A stretch of 64,000 nucleotides of DNA, taken from NCBI GenBank assembly GCA_031841125.1, contig CM063107.1, positions 48,187,497-48,251,496 on the forward strand. The letters are read 5' to 3'. This document shows positions 34,451 to 45,790 of this stretch, one piece after another. The DNA is from Acanthococcus lagerstroemiae. Its lineage: Eukaryota > Arthropoda > Insecta > Hemiptera > Eriococcidae. Every line of letters begins with the position of its first letter. Within the stretch, counting starts at the first letter, position 1. The notes beneath the pieces are model-generated. The model saw only the letters and a program-made list of their open reading frames with translations, made no database searches and was not told the origin of the DNA. The position numbers and the translations under genes are program-made.

Positions 34451-35218
34451 AAGGTAAGTGCAGGTAATTACGCCACCCTAAGGTTTGATGGCGCCTGGGG
34501 GACCAATTAATGGTCCACGAAAAATGTAAATACCTGCCTTTAAACATCAATCTTTTACCTCCTTCTCACTAGAATTTCAACCCCTTACCTATTCCCCTCC
34601 ATACCCCAGCCCTTTGAAGCAATGTTGTCGAAGCGGCGTATTTACCAACACGTGCAGGTAATTACGTCACCTAACAAAAATTCATTTAATTCGTTGATAT
34701 TGCGTGACGCATCATTCAAATCTTATTGGGACCGTGTATTTTGATGTAGAGGTGACATGATTATTGAATAAGAACTCGATCAAACATCCAGAATGATAAT
34801 GTTTCTGAAAAAATGAAAACATTGAACGATTTCAGTACATTGCTTCAAAGTGATGGAATTACCGACATCGATACTTTTGCATATTTCTCAAAATTTAGGT
34901 ACTTACTAGATGAGATACTCAAAAAGTAATTGCAAATTTGAAATCCTCGTAAAATTTACGATACTTCTTGGATTTTTATCTGCAAATGTAGATTTATAAT
35001 AATTTTTAAAAGATTCGTGAAAAATTACATGGGCACTTTTTTTGACTTCACATTTTCGCTAAAATCTTTTCATAGATCAAGAAATCGTATGGATCGGAAA
35101 TGGTTTTGACTTTTTGATGTCTACTTTGATACCAGCATCGACTATGATAGTCAACTAGCGTCACCTACCTCTTCTCCCTGGAGTTTTCGGGTGGTGGCGT
35201 AATTACCTGCCCTTACCT
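34451..35218. mobile_element. TA-flanked MITE, 768 bp, 26 bp TIRs
   Basis: The left end AGGTAAGTGCAGGTAATTAC and onward GCCACC is matched by the right end, which as reverse complement differs at only one base over 26 bp. TA precedes the left end (34449-34450) and follows the right end (35219-35220), a Tc1/mariner-like target duplication. A third internal copy of GTGCAGGTAATTACGTCACC lies at about 34653. No coding frame. High TIR identity but AT-rich interior without conserved protein remnants. Confidence 0.8.
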
Positions 35219-37959
35219 TATTACAAAAACTAGATGCTCACTCATGCAACTCTCAATATTTCATTTCTCAACTTCTTGAGGATCTTCATAAACAGGGATT
35301 ACGGCTAAAATAACCTAAAAAAGAGGAAGAAAAAACAACAACAATTTATTGGAAGCTACCAGCGCTAATTTTCAGATGTTGATCCCCTCTTCTCCCCTCG
35401 CGCAAGGACCCTTGTGATTGAGAATGGGTGTTCAAAACAGCTTCAAAAATAGACCGAGCTAATGTGAGGCCGTAGAAATGAATTATTTCGTAATGCATAA
35501 GTGTATATATTTACTGTCTTTTATGATAAAAGTGTCAATGTGCCTCGTAATGGGAGAATTTTGAGGAGTCCCGCCGGGAAGTGTGTCAAGTTGAACACAA
35601 GATTCCCCGTAAGAAAATCTGTACCTGATCTTACTTTGCAGCTTCCAAAACATCGAGCTCGGTCGAAAAATTAATTTAACTTTTAAAAATAGTTCTAATT
35701 CGTACATGGATGGAGTACCCGCCGAGAATTCCGAAAAAGTGAACTCAAAGCAAATCTGCTTATTTCCTTATGGAAAATTGCATGTTTTACTTGACTCCAC
35801 GGCGGAATCCCTCAAAATTGCTCCATTTCAATGAAATTTCGGCTGATGGATTTTACACCAAATGGAACCATTTTGGCTACTGGGGGCAGAACATTTCAAA
35901 AATCGCCAAATTTTGGATCACACTAGAATGCTCACCTCTATTTTTTTTTCTTGTGGGAGGAGGGAGGATCTTCTCAAACCTATTTTTTTGTTAAAACAAA
36001 TTTCATGCTTTTTTTCTTTTCTTAAATAGGTATATATATTTTTTTCAATACCTCCTTCTGAGGTTTCAACGCGCTAAATTACGTATTTTTTTTTTAGAAT
36101 CCTTAAACCCCACTTAGGCCTGGGTTAATATTATCAGAGAGGATTAGAATGTTACATACGATAATTAGAAGTACAAAATCAGAACAGTGGGGAGTCCGAA
36201 ATTCGAATATTTTCAAAATAAGAACTATCATGCCCCCTTTTTTCTAAGAAGTTTTTAATATGACTCCGATGAGAGGTAGGTTCATTTAATTCAATACAGA
36301 TTTCAATTGCAATGTTGGAAACAGTATATAAAATTTACACGGCCGCCCGACAATGCAGGCAAACGTAATTGGTCTAGAATTTCGCCCACTCTTTTTGATC
36401 AGCCTTTAAACGCCGCAACTCGACGATACACAATTCGCTAAATTGACCGTGAAATAAACCAAAAACGAACGCTTTTTCCTCCTTTCTTCTTTCCATTTTA
36501 ATCCATGGGAAAAAGTGACGTCCAGCGGTCCAGCCTTCAACGGAAGCAAACATGCCGACGCGTTCTCTTTTTTTTCTTTTTTCAAATAGACCTTTTTCCG
36601 AAGGCGGAAGAAAACATCCGCTTTTACGACAAAAAAAAAAAAAATTCCAATATAAAGTAAATAACGGTCCTTCACCTCCGAGTACAAGGGAGAAGGAAAA
36701 TAAAAAAGTAAACACATAGTATTACGCTATTTATATGTTATATTTAAAAAATTTCACTTCGAGAGCGCTATTCATCCCCTTGCATTTAAAACACGTATCC
36801 TTGCACCGGTGTAAAAGGTTCAACAAAGAAATTCCATCCTATGTGTGAAAACCAGACACATACCATCTCATTGGCCCTCTTGTAACTCTAGTAACGCTAA
36901 AAATAAAAAGTACATTACACCCATACACGTTTAACCCTAATCTATTTTCTGAACGCATCTGGAATGTTAACTATGGGATAATTTCGGTATACGTGTGGAT
37001 AGTTTAGTGGCTTTAACTCCGATGTAGAACGTATTCGCCTTCGACCGTTGGAGTAATATTACGGAAAAAAATTCAATTCGTGAAAGCCAAGAGAAAACCA
37101 AATGAAGAAGGAAAAAAAACATTTGCAACAGTTGTTGCGCTTTTTTAATCATACCAATCCGAAAATTGTATTTCGAATTCTAACACTGCATCAAGACTCG
37201 TATGTTTCCAGTAGCAACTTTTCTTTCTTGAGGAGTGGTGGGCGATTTAAATTTTTCCCCATAAAGAAATTTCAAATTAACTCACAGTAAAAACTTTGGG
37301 GTAGATTTGCAACAGATAAGTAGTTATGTGTCAGTTTCACACAACGCCGTATACGCGACCCATGAGATACACACAACACAGCACTGATCGTTCAAATAAC
37401 TTATATCATGTCTTATTCCTGGGGTTGCCAGATCAGAATAATCAGAAATCCTGATTTTTCAAATTTCCCCGAAATCTGAAGTCCTCAAAAATAATTATGG
37501 TTTCGACTGTTTTAAGCGTGTTAGCCTTACTTCTTTTTCTATCACAGTCGAGGATTCAATGTGATGATAGAATGAACATCACGAAAAAATGAACTTTAAA
37601 GGTGACAGGGATGAAATTGATTGTTGAATAGCTTCACAGGTGCTTGAATGACTTGTATATCTTGCAAGATAGTGTCTCTCGTTTTCGCTGTAATCTGACT
37701 TCTGATTTGTGAAAGATATTCTGTAAGTCAACAGTATGTAATTGATTTCAGTAAGATTCAGAAATATAGGTAGTACAGTCCTCATTAAGTATCATCAGTA
37801 TTGATTACGTGTAAGGTAGAAAAATTGCATTTTAGTGTATTATTGCATTTCCAAATTTCAGTGTTTAAATTTGAAAACACGAACTAGTTCGGAGCATTAT
37901 TTAAAAGTGGGCTCGGACAGTTTAAATGAGGATTACAACCTCGGGTCTTTCCACCCTCC
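35219..37959. other. Gene-free stretch
   Basis: No supported gene. A possible element end (GGGGTTGCCAGATCAGAATAA, from 37422) is similar to the reverse complement of the end at 27995. The minus-strand frames of 113 and 103 codons at 36374-36717 overlap in different frames and lack domains. The stretch 36330-37150 retains some CpG. Confidence 0.4.
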
Positions 37960-38215
37960 CACAGCAACATTAAAATTTAATATCAGACTGTTATCTGTTT
38001 TGATTTTGTTTCCCATCAGTTCCTTTGATGAAATACCAGGGAATGGGATGAAAAATTACCGTAAGAATTGAATTCAGATACCTCGAAAACGTATAATGTG
38101 TACAAACCGAATACCATTTTGGGAAGTTTACTAATATTTTTACATCACACTTTGAATGGCATCCTGGACGTCGTATGCAAAAACGGCCCCCAGAAATGAA
38201 TTCAGCGACTTTTTT
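37960..38215. repeat. Dispersed repeat copy A (pair with 42.2 kb)
   Basis: CCACAGCAACATTAAAATTT through GAATTCAGATACC, GAATACCATTTTGG, CTAATATTTTTACATC and CCTGGACGTCGTATGCAAA to GAATTCAGCGAC is shared in the same order with 42225-42500 at roughly 80% identity by eye. It contains two GTCGCTGAA-type markers (in complement) about 130 bp apart, linking it to the degenerate satellite. Confidence 0.65.
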
Positions 38216-38389
38216 TCATTTTATTTATTTATTTATTTGAACATTGAATAGGTTGTGGGTTACGTGTGGTGGTATGCTGGGGCTGACTAGTATATCAATT
38301 TTCTTACACATAAATAGCGCGACGGATAATGAGTGATTCATTGAAACGGAAAGCGAAGCCAACATTTTTGTTCTTTACTATCGAAACCA

Positions 38390-38499
38390 GATAAATTTTC
38401 GTGGACCCCCACTTACAAATTGTGAACCCCCATTTTTTTCACGCCAATGTAGACCCCTTTCGAGTCTCCGGTCCACCTGGACCACTTTGGGAATCACTG
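38390..38499. mobile_element. hAT (Charlie-like) terminal fragment
   Basis: The sequence ends CCACTTTGGGAATCACTG, i.e. a CAGTGATTCCCAAAGTGG terminus in reverse complement, preceded by TTTTCGTGGACCCCC. The same TTTTCGTGGACCCC-GGACCACACTTTGAGAAACTCTG order closes the hAT element at 29669-30405. No partner end was found upstream, so this is a truncated copy. Confidence 0.6.
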
Positions 38500-38759
38500 A
38501 TGCTACACAATGCCGTTGAATATTGATCTGCCGTTGATATAAGTATGCAAGTTACCTATTGTTTTTCGTATTTTAATTGCGAGAAAGGTAACCGAGTGAT
38601 GAACTGTAGACATTTCAAATTTGAGGACACCATGTATAATTTAAAAGTTCGATTATTACCGAAACTTTTAATTCTGCGCAAAAATTATATCAACATTTTC
38701 TGTAGCAGATCTGGTCTCCTTCTGTTGAGGAGCCACCAACTTGGGATTAAAAAATATTA

Positions 38760-38874
38760 CTCAGATAATGAAGTGCTTATTTTCGATGAATTTGATGTTC
38801 GAATTCCAAATCGGAAATTAACATTGAGAATTCGAACTCCAAATACATTGAAAATGAGTTTTATATTATCTGAG
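38760..38874. mobile_element. Miniature palindromic MITE, 115 bp, TA flanks
   Basis: CTCAGATAAT at 38760 and ATTATCTGAG ending at 38874 are perfect inverted ends, each flanked by TA. The whole element is an imperfect palindrome: GTTCGAATTC in the left half pairs with GAATTCGAAC in the right, and about 45 bp pair at roughly three quarters of positions. It lies inside a 110-codon chance frame. Confidence 0.6.
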
Positions 38875-39111
38875 TAATAATTTTCAATCAAAGCTGGGTG
38901 GTCTCTACCTCTCTATACTCACATATGAAATTTCATTTGCCTGCGTCCGGTGGATAATTTATTGGAAAATTATGAATTTGTGTCCATTTTAATAGAGACG
39001 AATTGTGCAGTCCTGTTTTCAGTATTCACACTAGCGCTCCTAGCCGGACTTGGACAAGCCAATTGAAAAGGCTATTCAATTTATTATTCGAATGTAGCTC
39101 ACTAGCACTAC

Positions 39112-39278
39112 TAGAGCACTGTAAACATGGGTAAAATCATCCGCCATTTTGATTCACATTGCGCCCGTCGATGCCAAATTGACTACGTGGTACGCTCCGC
39201 GTAGTCGGATTCAGCATCCACGGGCACGCTGTGAATCAAAATGGCGGATGATTATACTCATGTTTGTAGTGCCCTAGC
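39112..39278. repeat. Large palindrome with CCCGTCGATGCC core
   Basis: GAGCACTGTAAACATGGGTA on the left mirrors TACTCATGTTTGTAGTGCCC on the right; inside are AATCATCCGCCATTTTGATT and its exact complement, then GCGCCCGTCGATGCCAAATT against the mirrored CATCCACGGGC and CGTAGTCGGAT. Arms are about 80 bp with a loop of only a few bases. The central 66 bp (39161-39226) is shared with two other loci. Confidence 0.85.
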
Positions 39279-41023
39279 ACTACCTAGCTGTTGATAAATA
39301 TAATTATTATTCTGAAAATCCTATTGTGTTGAATGACATCCGCCTCTGGCTCTGTTTATAATATGACGTACGCCTTTCGAGCATTAAGATGGAAATAAAC
39401 GACGTAAGCCCTTCTTGTACCAATAGAGACATCACCAAATTTGAAAACTGAGAAATGAATCCGCGGAAGTTTTTCCGACATTCGCCCTTTTAATGTTCCT
39501 CTGAATCCACTGATGTGTATAACTCAATAGCTGTGAAAAAGTGAAATACGCCCTTCTTGCATCAAAATCCAAAATGAATTAACGAATATTCTCAAAATAG
39601 CGTGTCGCATGTATTTTGAAAAAATATGTATTATTCTTTAAGACATTGAAACTCTCATTCCGAAAAACTTGCAATGGATAAAACCGCAGAAATTCAGCAA
39701 AAATTTACGTCACTGTTATTTTGTACTTGTATCTTATGGGATACACGAATTTGAAAATATGAGTTATTAAATTGTAACAAATATTTCATTCTCATAGTTT
39801 ACACTTTGATAAGACTGAAAACAGGCAAAAAATAGTACTGAAATGTTCAATAAAATTACACTGTAAAATTTTTGAATTGTGACAATATTTTACCAAAAGT
39901 TTGAAATTTTGAAATCGAATCTCATTGATGACAGCTTCTCGCGGAATTCTTCGAAGAGTGGCAGCGGACTGTACTTCGAGAATGAAACAGAAATAGGTGT
40001 CATTACTGATTGCCCATTGTTACTCTTGAAGGGGCGATCATTGTCTGAATTTATACTATCTTAAATATTAGCTTGAGCTTAATGACATAACACAATGAAG
40101 ATGTGTAAGTTTTTGTTGCATTTTCGCTGTTCTAAAAAAACTCTTCTGAATACGAATTTGCAGTCAACGTTTTATGGAAAAGTACAGTTTCCAACTTCAA
40201 ACTCCTACAGCTTCTTGAATTTTATGAACATGCCATGTGACTTCATGTGCGAGTGCATAGAATCTTTTATTCCTCTGACATACTTCCAACTGCTTCTTCC
40301 GAACAGGACACCCTTTACCTGCTTTTGTATTTAAGTAGGAACACCCTTTACCTGTCCTTCTATTTGAGTATCAAATTACCCTCCCTCTAGATGACGGAAA
40401 ATTCACGTCTTAAAAATAAAGTAACTGGTGGAAGTGAAACCCTCAGATTTCGTCTGGGTAATGCACCGAACCACCATACTGTTCTTAGTCGAGTATTTCT
40501 TCGGGAAGTGTGCTCCGCCCTTTAATTTTGAAATTTTAAACCCTGTACATGTGCTTCTCTCTCCCGGTGAATAGAATTCTCAAACAAATTTAAAATTGGG
40601 TTTTACGAACGTTCACTTGCGCAAGTACGCTAACAATTGACCTCAGCGGTGATACCGCATTCCACGCTCAAGAAGACCGGAATTTATTTCATTTTAAATT
40701 AGCCTTTCTCGTTTACTGCTTCTTTATTGGACAAAATTCCGGGATAAATTTTAAATTCAGTTCTATCGGTTTGCGCATTCTGTGTACTAAAATGGCACGC
40801 AATTGACCTCACGCACCAGCTGCGGCTTCTTTGCCCTTAGAAGAAAACAATGTAATTCTGCTTTGAGTTATTTATTGCTATTTTTTGTGGTTTCTGGTCG
40901 TTTATTACTGAAAATTTGCGAATGAAGTACTAATTTCGTTGCATGAGTGTGTATAGAATGGCGAACCATTGATAGTCCAGAAATGAACTAGTTTTAAAAC
41001 AGCGTCGCTGTCCAAATGGGAAA
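39279..41023. other. Gene-free stretch
   Basis: No supported gene, RNA or element boundary. Short frames (61 and 79 codons at 39879-40334) have no domain. Confidence 0.4.
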
Positions 41024-41279
41024 CAGGGCAGTGAGTACCCGAGTTTCCCAAAAGTCCTCAATTCTAAAGAAATATCCCTTGGACCCTTGGAAGTCCCCCA
41101 AGATATCAAAAGGCGAACATTTTTTTCGAAATAAAAGTAAGAACGATGAATTTTCTTTTGAAAAAATCATTGAAAATCAACTTTGAAAAGCTAAAAACTG
41201 TTCTCCAAAATCCGAAAAGGAATCCCCCAGGTCCCTAATAGTCGCCTATTCTTAGTTTCCGACCTCAGTGGATACCCTG
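41024..41279. mobile_element. Candidate CAGGG-ended element, 256 bp
   Basis: CAGGGCAGTGAGTACCCGAG at 41024 and CAGTGGATACCCTG ending at 41279 are partly inverted. The interior has CCCAAAAGTCCTCAA and TCCCCCAGGTCCC phrases similar to the AGTCC-rich elements elsewhere. No target duplication was seen. Confidence 0.45.
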
Positions 41280-42224
41280 TGGAGTATTTCGAGAATGTTG
41301 AATCGAATACTAGATAAGCTGAATGAGGTAACAAAATCTACAGTTTGGAGTAGAAGGGTGCTATGGAGAGTCGTAAGTGTTTAAAAAAAGGGGTAGAATT
41401 TCCTATTTCGGCACATTGACAAATTCCCCGTATTTCCCGCACACTAATGTTCGGTGAAAGGAAGTAAGAAGAAAATCTCCATTAATTTGCCTGCTTATTA
41501 ATAACCGAAATTTTCGATTCAATTTGGGAAAAGGCAACTGATGCTGAGCCGCGTTTGAAATTATATATAAATTCCGGAAAAAGTAACTCGACGAAGAAAT
41601 TCAATAGGGCAGCGCTCCGATGAACAAGACCATCAACGTATATCCTTTAAACTTTTAACTCGGTTTCTTTTACGACCTCATTTATCTTTCGAAAAATTGA
41701 CAGTTTAGTTTCTGCGGCATGTATCTTCGCCCCGCGCAAACTGCCGAAAAATTAAGCTAAATGAGAAAAGAGTAAACACGGGTAGACATCGTTTGAGAAG
41801 GGATGTACATTCTTCGTCCCAATCTATACTGGCTGTCATCGTGGACGATATTTATTTTCTAATAGTAATCGAAAGAAATCGTTTATAGCTGTGGGCTATA
41901 AAAAGGTCTTACTTTTTTGCCAATGAGTTCGTCCCTTTTTTCTTTCTTTCTTTTTTTTCCCGTTGTGTTTTTTATACTCTGTAAATGTACAGTTCGAAAA
42001 TGAATGCTGGAAGTTTTCCATAAGTTTGGAAAGTTGATTAGATGTCTTTGAGGAACATGCGAATTGTAAACCCGCATTCTTGAAAATGACATTTCTCAAC
42101 TAAAGATTGATCAAATTCCTAGAAAATACTGGTAAAACACGGACGATTACCGAAACCCGTTCAGCTAAATGTGATATTACAAAACCATACTGAATCTTGT
42201 GGTTATTTACAAAATTACGATTTA
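41280..42224. other. Gene-free stretch
   Basis: About 41440-41850 keeps CpG and TTAATTT words. A T/C-rich run lies at 41935-41960. Minus-strand frames at 41883-42099 overlap each other and lack domains. Confidence 0.4.
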
Positions 42225-42500
42225 TGCCACAGCAACGTTAAAATTTAATATATAACTGCTTTCTTTTTTGGTTTTGTTTCCTAGCAGTTCCTTTAATGAT
42301 ATCCCAAGAAGTGGGACGGAAAATTACCCTAAGAATTGAATTCAGCAACCTGGGAAACATACAAATCGAATACCATTTTGGAAAAATTACTAATATTTTT
42401 ACATCCCACTTTAAATGGCACCCTGGACGTCGTATGCAAACCCGGCTCCCAAAAAATGAGTTCAGCGACCTTGAAAACTAATAAATCGACCCTATCTCAA
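42225..42500. repeat. Dispersed repeat copy B (pair with 38.0 kb)
   Basis: Same order of blocks as 37960-38215: GCCACAGCAACGTTAAAATT, GAATTGAATTCAGCAACC, GAATACCATTTTGG, CTAATATTTTTACATCCC and CACCCTGGACGTCGTATGCA. It extends further, to GAGTTCAGCGACCTTGAAAA and TAATAAATCGACCC, the clearest form of the satellite marker. Markers near 42340 and 42463 are about 120 bp apart. Confidence 0.65.
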
Positions 42501-43487
42501 ACTTAACCTTTCGTCATTCCCCTTCCTCTTTTCCAGCCATTCCTCCAGGCCAGGGTCCTCAATGTACGTGGGAGAATTGAACTATTTCATACTTGATCAA
42601 TATTGAATAATATAAACTTCAATTTGTACATGTGTGTATGGTCTCTTGCAAAAATTCTAAATTCTGTCTTCTATTCGGACCGGGCAAACAACAACAACAA
42701 TGATGCAATGCTGTTTTTATGCAAAAAAGAAAATTACCCGAATTTTGATTAAAAAATGAGCTCATCTGAAAGGAAATTTTATTTGCTCCATGGCATGTTC
42801 TTTTCAATTTTCCGTTAACCGCATTCATTCTCCAGATATTTTGAAAAAAACATTAAAATTGCCTTAAACTGCTGTGCTGAACTCCCCCTTTCCGTCCCTT
42901 TTCCTTTCAGTTTTTCTTCAATCGATGCTAGTGAACCTACAATTTGCCCGGTCCGAATAGGAAGCCTAAATTATGGTTAAAATACCGTTCTTTTTTTAAA
43001 TTACCGGCAAAGTCAAAAGTCAATTTCTATCCCGACATTGAGTTGGAAACATATTACCGTACTGTTCAGTGTCGATTGTCCACATCCTTATAATAATGCG
43101 ATTTGAAAGGTCATAAGTGTTTTAATTAGTCCGACTGCTGAGTGCATAGATATAATCTGCATTTTCTGATGAAAACAATGCCACTTAGCGCGCTTCTAGG
43201 TGCGAACCTGAGGAATAGTTGTGACGCCGTCCGGGTAAACGCTGCTAAAATACAAAATGAATGAATTTAGAAATATCAAATTTGTGGTTTTGGTGCAGTA
43301 ATAAAGCGAGTACATTTGGTTACGCTAGTGAACCCTGTGGGGCGGCTATCATCTCCTTCAAGAGAGAAGCCAGGACGTTCCTCCAACTTTGAATTTTAAA
43401 TGGGAAATAATTGAGAATACTGTCGGAATAAGTTTCCTCATCTGATGATTTCGAATATTTCATCAGAACTTACATCCGGTCTTGATT
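42501..43487. other. Gene-free stretch
   Basis: No supported gene. GTCCGAATAG at 42950 and CTATTCGGACCGGGC at 42671 are short inverted phrases (CCTATTCGGACCGGGCAAA-type) about 280 bp apart, possibly the ends of a decayed insertion. Confidence 0.35.
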
Positions 43488-43843
43488 CAGGGACGAAAAT
43501 AAGGGAGTCACAGGGGGTAGCGTGCCTCGCAAGCTTCCGCCGAAGTTGGAAAGTTTTAGTAGATGAATTAAAAGTTGGGAAAATCCAAGTCAAATTTTAT
43601 TTTATTATTTTTTCCCCCTATTTATGCAACCGCGCCCGTCGATGCCGAATCGACTACGCGGTACGCTCGGCATAATCGGATTCGGCATCCACGGGTACAA
43701 TTGGATAAAAAATTGCGCATTTCCCCACTTGGGTTTATAGTGCTCTACCCTAATACAAAGAAATTTTGATACTTGGGAATTTTGGTCGGTTGGGAATTTA
43801 ACAATTTTTACCCCTCCAGAAAAAACTCTTCGCCACGTTTCTG
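43488..43843. mobile_element. hAT-type MITE, left arm copy
   Basis: Begins CAGGGACGAAAATAAGGG and ends CTCTTCGCCACGTTTCTG. Its end region (TTTTGATACTTGGGAATTTT, CCCCTCCAGAAAAAACTCTTC) matches the reverse complement of the MITE at 17219-17517. The palindrome at 43632-43697 interrupts it. Flanks TCTTGATT and CCTCAATT match at only 5 of 8 bases, so age or a lost duplication is likely. Confidence 0.6.
43632..43697. repeat. 66 bp palindrome, second copy
   Basis: GCGCCCGTCGATGCCGAATC mirrors GATTCGGCATCCACGGGT around a short centre at TACG. Same core as 39161-39226 and 44715-44782. Confidence 0.8.
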
Positions 43844-44569
43844 CCTCAATTCGGCTCCAACATCCAAATTTGAGACTTTGAAATTACCAAAATTACATAT
43901 TTGAATTCAAAAATCAAACGAAGTACCTATCGAAGCAGGAATTCTTAGGTTGCTGATCTCAAATATTTCATCGACTTGTTGTTTCAATCTCAGTTCGGGC
44001 CGAAAGTTTAAACTTCAAGTATGAAATCTGAGTTCTGGAGACCAAGTCAAGTCTTATGTGAAATCGAACAATATTTGAAATTAGGGACTTCGAGAAATGT
44101 GTACGTCGGTAATTTATTCGCTTCTCCCAGCGCTCTCTGGAAAGCCAGTTTACCTCGAATGTGAAATTTAAATTTTTGGGTTCAGGTTGAAGCGGATTAA
44201 GAATCGAATGGAATGTTCAAAATTCGCAACCCCCCCCCCCCCCAAAAAAAAATCAAATTTCACAATCGAGGTGAACTGCCTTTCCTGGGAGCGCTGGGAG
44301 AAGCGAATAAATTACCGAAATACACATTTCTCGAATTTCAAATATTGTTCGATTTCACATAAGACTTGACTTGGTCTCCAGAACTCAGATTTCATACTTG
44401 AAGTTTACACTTTCGGTCCGAACTGAGATTGAAACAAGTCGATGAAATATTTGAGATCAGCAACCCGAGAATTCCTGCTTCGATAGGTACTTCGTTTGAT
44501 TTTTGAATTCAAATATGTAATTTTGGTAATTTCAAAGTCTGAAATTTGGATGTTGGAGCCGAATTAAGG

Positions 44570-44926
44570 CAGAAATGTGGCGAAGAGTTTTTTCTGGAGG
44601 GACAAAAATTGTTAAATTCCCAACCGACCAAAATTCCCAAGTATCAAAATTTCTTTGTATTAGGGTAGAGCACTATAAACCCAAGTGGGGAAATACGCCA
44701 TTCTTTATCCAACTGTGCCCGTGGATGCCGAATCCGACTATGTCGAGCGGACCGCGTAGTCAATTTGGCATCGACGGGCGCGTAGGGGAAAGAAATAATA
44801 CAATAAAATAAACTTTGACTTGGATTTTCCCGACTTTTAGTTCATCTACTAAAACTTCCCAACTTCGGCGGAAGCTTGCGGGACACGCTACTCCCCCTGT
44901 GACTCCCTTACTCTTTTCTTTTTCAG
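44570..44926. mobile_element. hAT-type MITE, right arm copy
   Basis: Mirror image of 43488-43843, starting CAGAAATGTGGCGAAGAG and ending near GTGACTCCCTTACTC and TTTTTCAG. It carries the third palindrome copy at the mirrored position, so the palindrome was present before the inverted duplication formed. Confidence 0.6.
44715..44782. repeat. Palindrome, third copy
   Basis: GTGCCCGTGGATGCCGAATC mirrors AATTTGGCATCGACGGGCGC. The two halves differ in a conserved way, GTGGATGCC on one side and the complement of GTCGATGCC on the other, in all three copies. Confidence 0.8.
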
Positions 44927-44927
44927 T

Positions 44928-45399
44928 CGATCGTGCTATTTTCATGTTAACTCCCGAAAATCTGGTGCATGCGATGCTCTTTATTTTTCCGGCTTGAGGA
45001 ATACTGTTTTTGGGCTGCATCGTATTGTGAGCGATGTTTCCCGGACGAGAACCACGTTGATCCCTCGAATGTAGACGTGTAGAGCTCCTTCCTTAGCTTT
45101 TCGGGCTTATAACTCCTCAGTAGTAAGTCCTATAGTGTTCACGTGATAATCAGTCTGCATTAAATTGTACGTGAAAGATTTCTGATCGTCCCGTCTTATT
45201 ATCGGTACCAGATGCCCCAAAAATGTTGAAGGGCAGGTCAAAATGACAATTTGAACCATGACCTTATGGAGGAACATCGTTTTGGGAGGTTTTCTTAATT
45301 TCAGAGCTGAGCAAGTCAAACGGATTCTAACTGTCCCCGGAATTACCTCCCTATTGCTATATCTTTCCATCCCGGGACTTTTTCTCATCCCGACTTCCT
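44928..45399. other. Gene-free stretch
   Basis: No supported gene; minus-strand frames at 44760-45020 and 45107-45388 show no domain. Confidence 0.35.
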
Positions 45400-45790
45400 G
45401 AGTATCATATAAATGAAATCACGTTTTTTTGTTTAGATTTTGAAACAAACGGTAACAGTGACGTTAGTAGACCGAGGATAGGGGGGGTCAAGATAGAAAA
45501 TGTCAAGAAATGCCCTGTGGATATCGAATAGTCGGTTTTCAAGGTCGCTGAACTCGTTTTTCGATATTATATTCTCTTCACATTAAAAATTATGGCACGT
45601 GTGCCGGAGCTGAGGCGAGATTTAAGGTGTCATAAAATGAGTTATGAAAATCAAGTATTAGATTGTCAAGGTTGCCGAATTCGGTTTTGGTATTATTTCG
45701 ACCATTATTATGAATGTTGAACGATGATGAAATTAGAAAATGTTGAAGAGGAACATTTATTTGCTGGGCATAATTCTTCAATTTTATATA
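45400..45790. repeat. Degenerate satellite, two units
   Basis: GGTTTTCAAGGTCGCTGAACTCGTTTTTCG at about 45533 and GTCAAGGTTGCCGAATTCGG at about 45663 are successive copies of the marker about 125 bp apart. The first is the reverse complement of the marker at 42456-42478. Confidence 0.55.

Larger units (their letters stand above)
43488..44927. repeat. 1.44 kb foldback (inverted duplication)
   Basis: The left arm, about 43500-44180, is the reverse complement of about 44236-44910 with more than 90% identity by eye; the loop is only about 50 bp and ends at a C14-A9 run (44230-44252). Arms contain a hAT-type MITE near their outer half and, within it, a 66 bp palindrome. Transcripts from either strand would form a long near-perfect hairpin. 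Because the arms hold a MITE plus unrelated flanking DNA, an inverted duplication of a local segment is more likely than a single foldback transposon. Confidence 0.9.

Noticed and set aside
44187..44369. 60-codon frame across the foldback loop
   Set aside because: It runs over the C14-A9 homopolymer and the mirrored arm, so it is not a gene.
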